From NCBI GenBank assembly GCA_023055505.1, contig JALIRH010000043.1:2242001-2306000 (forward strand): a DNA stretch of 64,000 nucleotides. Reading direction: 5' to 3'. A model generated the notes under the pieces. That model worked only from the letters and a program-made list of their open reading frames with translations, had not been told where the DNA came from and ran no database searches. Made by a program: the position numbers and the translations under genes. Below, piece by piece: positions 35,771-64,000 of the stretch; the first letter of the stretch is position 1, and each line of letters starts with the position of its first letter. The DNA comes from Callipepla californica brunnescens. Lineage: Eukaryota; Chordata; Aves; Galliformes; Odontophoridae.

Positions 35771-37170
35771 CCGAATCTCACGCGGAACCAAAAAACCAAA
35801 ACCCACCCCGTTGTTCTTTTGGGGTTCTTTTTCCTCACCAGAATTCACACTTTGCACGACTGACTTCTCCGCCGCGTTTCACGCTGACGGTTGTGACTTT
35901 TTCTCTGCCTCAGATACCGGCGGGGCGACGCGGGTCACCGAACCGCGCTGACTTTTGGGTTCGTTTCTGCACGTCGTTTCCCCGGTGCCCACGCGCCAGC
36001 TGGTGCAGGAGGAAGTCAGACAGAGCTGCAAGGCACACGTTCCTGCAGGACCTCCGTGGTGATGGAGGGGGAGAGCCTGGCTTTGCTTTCTTCACGTCGT
36101 TTTAGCTCGGTGTGTTGGGAGTCACAAAAACAGCCTCTGGGATGAAAGTTTCCTGGGTGCCAGAAAAAGAAAACCCACAAAGAAAAAAAAAAAGAATGAC
36201 TCCCAACTCAAGAGGCAGCGGGAAGCATCTCGGTGTGTATCTTCAGAAGAGCCTCGTGGTTTTTTAAGGCAGTTTTGGGAGCGTTTCCTACTGCAAGACA
36301 GCGAGAGATACAGCAACGCTGCCGATTTCCTGGTTAAAACAAAACAGCAGTGTTATCATTCTTCCAATGTATTTTGCTGTTGTCTGCAGTTTGAGTGCTG
36401 CGCAGAGGGATGTGCTGTCTGCTCTGGACACCGCTCCCTGCAGAAATTCCTGACTGCTGTTGGGAGTACGTTGCTCACAGAACAGCAGGGACAGCGCTGT
36501 GCAGAGCTGCACCCCAAAACCCCACTCCTGAAGGTAAGACACTGCCCATCTGAGGGGCAGCCCCCACTGAAGTGTGGGGCAAACTGCTCACGGCACCTCC
36601 TGCCCTCACTGAGCCCTTTGCCAGCACTGTGTTCACCCCAGTGAATCTCTTCCCAGCTGCACCTTGCTCCCAGGCACGCTTTTCTCATTCCTTTATTTCT
36701 GGATCTGGTACAACCTCGGTTTCTCAGTCCTCCCCTTGTGCTGACGGGGCTGGGTGGCTGCACCCTGAGAACGCTCTTCACCCCCTCACCTGGCAGCTCA
36801 GGTCTCAAACTTCTCAATAACTGATGGGCATTTGCTGTTTGGCAGCAGTTGGGCTCTCCTGGCTCCGCACTGAGATAAGGAAGGGGGAAAAGCACCAGCA
36901 GTGCAACGCTCAGGGCTGAACATGGGGAACAACACGGGATCGGCCCCCGGGAGGGGACACGGAGGCAGAAGGGATGGGGTGAAGCAGCGTGGGACAAAGA
37001 GGCACTGAATGAAATGGCTCTGCTCCCTCAGAGGTGATGAGGCAGCAGGATTTGGGGCAACACTGGGACCTGCGATGGTGGGTTTGGGCTGAGCCCTCTG
37101 CCCAGGGCACAGAACAGAGGGCAGACAGCAGCCAGGTCCCCCTGGGTCGCCTTGTCTTTCTCTTCAGTTG
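35771..37170. other. Intergenic region between UQCR11 and TCF3
   Basis: No gene, repeat array or recognised transposon was identified in this 1.4 kb. A minus-strand AATAAA near 36697 could be a distal TCF3 3' end. Confidence 0.45.
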
Positions 37171-40100
37171 TTTTTTAGTACAAGGTAAAACCTTTATTAC
37201 AACTTCTCATTCATAGGTATACAACATCTGAAAGACAGATGGGGGGGGGGGAGGAAGGGAGGGGAAAAGAAAAAAAAAAAAAGGTAATATTGTTATAAAA
37301 TGTCACATTTATTGCTACATTACTGTTATATACAGGACAGTTCTCAAAATCTACTTTAAAAAAGTTAGGATTATTTAAAAACTCCAAATAATCCAGCCAG
37401 CTGTTTTGACACTTGTATAAAATTATTTAAAAAAAGGAAAACAATTCTTATCTTGAGGCACTCAGAAACACAATTTCAACCCCCAATTGTGATTCATTTC
37501 AAAGAACAACGCATTTCCCCCACCCCCAAATACTTTATTTTTTTTCTTTTTTTTTTTTTCTTTTCATTTTCGCTGGGTTAGGCATATATATATATATATT
37601 TACTATATATATAGTTCAAAACTATAATGTGTATCTGATTTAAGAACAAGGATTTCAGCCACTTAAGTACATCTGGATTTACAGGTAGGCAGCATAAACA
37701 TCAAAAAGCAAGGACCATTTTTTTTTTTCTTTTCTTTTTTTTTTTTTCAAGGCCAAAGAACACCCCCCCCCCCCCAATCCCCCCCCCCCAAAAAAGCCAA
37801 CCTCCAACTTCGTACGGGGTTAAAAATAACTCCCGCAGGCACCTCTCCCATCTGCTCTCCCACCCCGCCCTGTCCTACAAAAATATATAGAAAGAGCAAC
37901 CACGGGGAGGGGGGCAGGGGGGGGGGGGGGGATGCTTCGTTTTGTTAACGAGCTCCTTGGAAAGCGACTCACTGCCCGCACCCCATCAGATCCTCTCCCC
38001 CCCCCCCACAACCGAACGCTGCTGGTGAGGAGCACGTGGCCCCTTCCCCTGTTTGCTCGGACGCTGGTGGCTTTTGGGGTGATTTGGGGACAGGGGGAGG
38101 GGGCGCGGGGATGCTCTGCAGCACCCTCAGCACACCCTGGGGTTGGGGGATACGACCCCGTGAGCGGGTGTTAAGGGGTGAGAGGGGTTTTCCCCTGCCC
38201 TCCTTCCACGGCAGTGGGTTGTCGCAGGACCCAGGGACAGAAATACTGGTGTGGAGCCCCTGCTCAAAGGGGGAGCAGCCAAAGTGGGTGCCAGCAGAGC
38301 TGAGCGCAGCTGCTCCGCTCCCAACGACTGCGGGATGGAGGAGGATGATGGCAGAGCACCACGCAGAAGGCACAGGAGGGCCGAGTGTGCATGGAGAGCC
38401 CCCTAGGACAGGCCTGCCCCCCCCCAGTCAGTGCTGGAGGGGCTGCTCCTGCTTCTCGCCACTCGTCCGACCCACATTCTCAGGGCACAGATCTGGAAAT
38501 GCTTTTGGAGCTGCTGGAAATGAAGCTGCTCCCTGGGAGCTGCAGGCAGCGGGCACGGACAGAGCAGAGAGGAGGGGCTGGGCTGGGACCTGCAGAGCCC
38601 TGGGGGAGAGGACAGGGGGTTGCATAGGATTTAACAGGGCAAAGACCTCGTGCAAGCTTGTGGTACAGCAATCAGGTCTTGCTAGTGCTGGTGTCAAGCA
38701 GGAATGGGGGAATCCAGCGGCGGCGGCTTGCTGTAAGTTGGCCACGCTGTGTGTGGGGCTCTCTCTGCTCATCCCAGCCCAACGCTGCTTCACCTCCCCA
38801 TCCCCAGCTCTGTTCTAAAGCCCCGGGCCAGGGGCTGGCCCTGACAGCCAGCACAGCACGCAGCAGGGCTGTGGGCTGCTCCGACACATCACTCCATAAA
38901 GGCAAAACTCAGGGATGGGGGGCATTCAGAAGCCTCCCCGTTCTTGGGGGCCCCCTCTCTGTCTGCAGAGGGGGGTGAGGGCTCTGCTGGCTTCAGCGCC
39001 TCGGAGAGAGGCTCCTGCACTCAACCTGAAATTGCAGACTCCTGCGGAAATCCCAGCCCGCTTCTGCCCCTTCCTGTTCGAGCACAACCTCGAAGAAACC
39101 GTCTCACCGCCGCCCGCTGCTCGCCCGAGGTCCCACATCACAGTTCTGCATTTCTCAGCTCGAGAGGGCAAAAACTCCCAGTGCCAAACAGAGCCTGAGC
39201 GACGGGATGGATGGCAGAGCACCATCCTGCGCTGCCCCAGCTCCTGCACAGCGCATGCACGCCCTGCTCCCAGCCCTGAGGTGCACAGGCTGTGTGACCC
39301 AGCTCCTGCCCCACAGCGTGGCACTGAGGACACCGGAGTGAGACACGAGCAGAGATGCCACGTCCCCACTGCAAAAACAGAGGCACCAAAACCTCCCCGA
39401 GCTCTGGTTTGTACTCAAGGGCTTTTGTCTGTGCCCGCCAGTTCTGCTGACAACAAACTTTCAACTTTGCTGCCAGCTTATGGATTTTGATAGGATTTTT
39501 TTTTTCTTTTCCAATAGGAGATTTTCTTTTCAATCCGTCTGTACACGACCACCTTCTCAAATACTTGTTGCTAAATCAACGTGTCGGGGAAGCACTTCTA
39601 AACCTTTCTGGTTTGCAGGGCTGGGGTGTTGCGGGGTGCTCCGGGGGGGACCCGGCTCTGCTGTGGGGCTGTCCCACAGGCAGAACCCAGAGCAGGAGTG
39701 CTGCAAGCCAGCAAGCTCACGGGGTGGAGCAGGCGGCCGCCCTGGTCTCAGGCCTCACCCCACAGAGGTGATGCTGGGAGCAGGGAAAGCCAGGAGCATC
39801 CGACACCTCACACCATCCCAGCAGGGAGGGATGGTCCCGTCCTGCTCCAACACCCGGCCCCAACCTGAGCTGCTGCCACGGGGACATCCCGAGTGCTCCC
39901 AGCAACCTCTGTCAGAGCACAGAGCAGCTTCAAAGCACCACGATATACCAAGGAAATGCCACAGGACCTAATGCTGCTTGCTAGCCCTTCCCTTTCCCTG
40001 TGCCGAAGCACTAGAGCTCTCCCAGGAGCACGGGGCCCAGAAACAAAAAGAGATGGTGCTGCAGCTGCAGCTGTGCTCGCTGTCACCACGTGCCCCCAGG

Positions 40101-41509
40101 CACCACTCCAACCCCACTCCCAGAGCACCGCAGACCAGGGGGCACTGCATCCCCCCACCTGCCCACCGAGCTGGGAAGAAGCGGGCAGAAATACATTTCG
40201 CAAGTGACCGTGGTGAAGAAAGAGAGGGAAGAAACAACGACAACAACAAAAAAAAAACAACCCAATAAAACCACCAGGATCCCGGCGGTTCCGTCGTCAG
40301 CTCCAGAAGGGCTCAGCACCTCCTGCAGCCTTCGTGTTCCGGGGCTCCATCCCGCTGGGCACATCCACGGTGAGCCAGGACAGCTCAGAGCAAAGGGAGC
40401 ACGGCACAGTGCCCACCGCTGCCTCTCCCCGCTCCCTCCAGCTTTGTTCGGTCGTCTTTTGTTCAGCGCTGCCCCCAAAAAGCGCCTGGGATTCCGGGAG
40501 GGCACTCACACACGTGGGCAGCTTTCCCTCCACCGCCGCTCTGCTTACCTCTGGAGCTCAGCCATCCCTGGTTCCCTGCTCCTGTCCTCCCAGCACGCTG
40601 AACCCCCCAGGAGCGGAGGGGATCCGGCCCCGTGCTGGTGGGGGTCTCCTCCCGGGAGGAGCGCTGCCGCACGCTGCTCCGCTGCTCGACTTCCCGAATC
40701 AGAAGTGGCCAAAGCAAAGAGATGGAGAATTCAGCACGAGTTTTGTTTGTTTCGTAATGGAAGGTTCAAGCCAGGCAAGGACGAACTCCTCCTCGCTGCG
40801 GCTACATTCGCTTTTAGTGGCTTTCAAAGAGCCGAATCTGAGAATTCCTCTCTTTATATCCAGTCTCTCTTAATACAATTTTAATATTCTGGTTGATCCT
40901 AAAGATGCAACGTTAACTATAGAAACAGCAGCAGAAAAGCGTGGGGGGGTACAAGACATGTTTTTTTTTATACAAAAAAACAAAAAAAAAAAAAAAGGAA
41001 AAAAAATAACAAAAATAAAAAGAAAAAATCCTTTTCGTCGCTTACAAAACATATGCAAAAGAAGCTAAAAAAAAAACCAAAAAAACCAAAAAACCCAGAA
41101 GGCATCGCTATTTTTGTTCTACGTAAAAAAAAAACCCCTCGTAACTAATGTCCTTTAAAAAAAAAAAACAACAGAAAAGAAAACCCAACAGAAATATGAA
41201 GCTTAGGCACAATTTTGCTGCTGGCTGCTTGTGAACGAGCCAAGAGAACACGCCACCCTCTCCTAACTGAGTGATATGTATTGACTGTTCCGCGCTTTAT
41301 ACTTAAGGCAATTTTTGTTTTTGTCTGTCTGTCTGTCTGTTTGCTTTTCGTTTCGGACGAAGTGTTTTTCCACCCCCCCTTACGTCACGCCAGGATCCGT
41401 CCACGGGTGTCAGGATGAGCGGTACTGAAGTTTATGGGTCGAGAAGGTCGCGGGGTCACGGTGAGGGGCTGATCCCTACTGAGCTCTGCATCCAGAGGAA
41501 CGGGACCGT
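37170..41509 (-). other. TCF3: TCF3 3'UTR, probably in a separate last exon
   Basis: After the stop (41727-41725) the minus strand reads AAG|GTACCG, a possible donor, and CTTGCTTTGCTTTTCAG|A at 41510/41509 is a strong acceptor. The related gene TCF4 also has a non-coding last exon. The segment then runs about 4.3 kb to poly(A) signals at 37534-37539, 37308-37313 and 37193-37198. It is rich in T runs in sense and has a (TA)n at 37586-37612. Length and continuity are inference. Confidence 0.5.
37193..37198 (-). promoter_or_regulatory. TCF3: Candidate distal TCF3 poly(A) signal AATAAA
   Basis: The minus strand reads GTAATAAAGGTTTTACCTTG. Two further AATAAA copies lie upstream in sense at 37313-37308 and 37539-37534, so alternative cleavage is possible. 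Confidence 0.5.
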
Positions 41510-41724
41510 CTGAAAAGCAAAGCAAGGAAAACCCAAACTGTAAGAGGGCTCACAACGACGGGGCACGTCAGCAGAGCTGCAGCTGGGACGTGAGCTCGTG
41601 GTTTGGTCTGAGCTTCGCCTCTTTTTTTCTCTCATTTGTTAGAAACGGAGGCAGCTTGTGGGAGCACTGTACCCACAGCGGTGGGATGGACCCGGCGGGG
41701 ATCACTGGATGGGGGACGGTACCT

Positions 41725-62426
<20,702 letters not shown>

Positions 62427-64000
62427 CTACCGAAAAACAGGAAGAACAAAGGTTACTCTTGCTTTATCAGCAAAGCCTCAAAGGTGTTCTCGCAAAATTA
62501 ACTCTTCCTTCTGCAAACAAAACGGTATTTTCATTAATAAACCACTTCCACTCGGCGTGACCCATCCTCCCCTCTCCATCCCCACCTCGGCTGGGAGTTT
62601 ATCCCACCAGCTTCAAAGCAAACCCCACCGCAGTCTGGAAACGTTTCAAAACTCAGAGGGAGGTGGGGAAGAGGAGAAACGAGCACTGTGACTCCGCTTC
62701 ATCCCGGGAGCGTGCGTCCGAGACTGCTTCAAATCAACAACCCACTGCCCCAAATCAACAACCCACTGCCCCCACCCCGCTGCTGATTTTGGCTTGGTGG
62801 GAGCAGCGTGCCAAGAGCTGCCTGATGCTTTCTCCATCCGAGAGCCTCAATGGGAGGCTGGGGGAGCGTTCCTGGGGCTCGTGGATGTTGATTTAAGTTG
62901 CTGTGTCCCTGCAGGTGAAGGTGGGGGGGGGACTGGCACTGCGGGGCTGAGCACGGCACGCTCTCACCCGTGTCGTTTTTAGCCCTCCCGAAGCCCCTCT
63001 CTTGTCAAGGTGGTTCAGTCCGCAATGGCAGCGAACCAAGAGGAGGGTTTTGCAATGCTCTCGCGGTAGGAATCGCTTTCCTTTCATCTGCTGCCAGCTC
63101 CTCTCGGGCTGCAGAGCCCCGGCAAGGTGTGAGCTCATGCCCTGAGCCCCGTCCCCATCCCATACCTCCCATCCATTCCAATGGGGCGTGCAGGGCTCCC
63201 CCGACCCCGGAAGCTGTAGGGTGTGGGGGTCCGTGGGGTGCAGCCGGGGTGGGCCCTTCCATTTTAGCAAAGCTGATTATTATGGCAAACACGGCGGGTA
63301 TTCGTCTCCTCCGCTCCCCTTACTGTTCATTTAACCAGAAACTTCTTTCAAATTACATCCTTCTATTTCTGTGCCTTTGTGTTAATCATTTCCCCAGAGA
63401 ATTGGTGTTTAATTGCTGTCTAATTTGCATAATTATGCATATTAATCTCCACACCTAATGAATATTCATACTTCTCATTTAGATTTTGTTTTCTAATCAA
63501 AAATTTCCAATGTGATTACTGTGCAGAGCAGGGATAAGCCTCTAATAATACCTTGGATACTAGGGAGAATTACTGCCAATTCTCCCACCTCCTACTTCCT
63601 AGAATAAACTTTTGCTTTGCTAATGTGTTTTTCTAAAGCAATTCATCTGCATACCCCCGCAAACACCAGTGGAGATCAGGAGGCAGAGCTGCTCCTTCCC
63701 TTTGCTCAGCTCTCACATGCTGAGGGCACGAGGACAGAGCCAAGCCCCGATGGCAGCAGCCAGTGATGCCAGAGCACCAGTGTGGCAGTGCAGGACTTTG
63801 GGTGCCTGGAAGCTCAGCACGAATCCTTTGCCCAAAATCCTACCGAAAAAAAACCAAACCTTGAAATATTCCCATTCCTTTCCAAGGTGCCCCCAAGGAA
63901 GGGGTTGAGCAGTGTTCTGGTGCCCAAAGCTGAGCCTGAGAGGCTCAGGTGCCAGCCTTGGTGACAACCAAAGTCCCTTTACCACCTTCACGCCCTGAAT
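62427..64000 (-). other. TCF3: TCF3 intron 3 (part)
   Basis: I searched for exon 3 (human FPLPVTNGKGRPASLAGAQF) on the minus strand and did not find it, so the intron runs past the right edge. A 21-bp direct duplication (CAAATCAACAACCCACTGCCC) lies at 62727-62770. The AT-rich block at 63270-63660 is listed separately. Confidence 0.6.
63270..63660. promoter_or_regulatory. AT-rich candidate enhancer with POU/homeodomain palindromes
   Basis: A sharply bounded AT-rich block inside GC-rich intron. It holds the octamer ATTTGCAT (63423-63430), the perfect palindrome TGCATAATTATGCA (63426-63439), the perfect palindrome ATGAATATTCAT (63458-63469), and several TAAT and TGATT cores. This composition is typical of deeply conserved developmental enhancers. 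Conservation was not tested. Confidence 0.5.

Overview
The window is vertebrate nuclear DNA, almost certainly from a bird and most likely a galliform such as chicken. It is GC-rich and full of minisatellites, its only recognisable transposons are CR1 LINEs (an abundant family in birds), and the gene order on the minus strand is TCF3 - UQCR11 - MBD3 - MEX3D. That order matches the block next to TCF3 on human 19p13.3 (chicken microchromosome 28 from memory; species and chromosome are inference). No plus-strand gene could be supported.

Layout, left to right (all genes read right to left). 1-4243: 5' end of MEX3D; its first coding exon is at 3728-4243 and its KH/RING exon lies left of the window. 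4244-4640: CpG-rich MEX3D promoter. 4.6-12.1 kb: intergenic, with short CR1 tails. 12.1-24.6 kb: MBD3, six coding exons plus a probable 3'UTR exon; the spliced product is 257 aa and corresponds to the short MBD3b form. Two minisatellites lie in intron 1, and a large 45-60 bp tandem array (about 24.94-28.33 kb) sits just upstream of the promoter. 28.3-31.7 kb: intergenic. 31.7-33.6 kb: UQCR11 (complex III subunit, 56 aa), with a consensus NRF-1 site just upstream of its ATG. 33.9-35.8 kb: a fairly young 5'-truncated CR1 beside an older CR1 tail. 37.2-64 kb: TCF3 (E2A), containing counterparts of human exons 4 to 19, including the mutually exclusive bHLH exons for E12 and E47, and a long 3'UTR. 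TCF3 exons 1-3 lie right of the window.

The genes are not an operon. Their roles are gene regulation (TCF3, a bHLH transcription factor; MBD3, a NuRD subunit; MEX3D, an RNA-binding ubiquitin ligase) and respiration (UQCR11). Exon boundaries were derived by hand from GT/AG sites, reading phase and similarity to remembered family sequences. In TCF3, MBD3 and UQCR11 every coding junction keeps phase.

I found no new biological system. The points most worth a second look are: an MBD3 whose first exon has no sequence for the N-terminal half of the methyl-CpG-binding domain; an AT-rich block of POU/homeodomain palindromes in TCF3 intron 3; the frame-enforced E12/E47 switch; a protein-like open frame in the presumed MBD3 3'UTR exon; the minisatellites flanking MBD3 exon 1; and apparent frameshifts in MEX3D exon 1.
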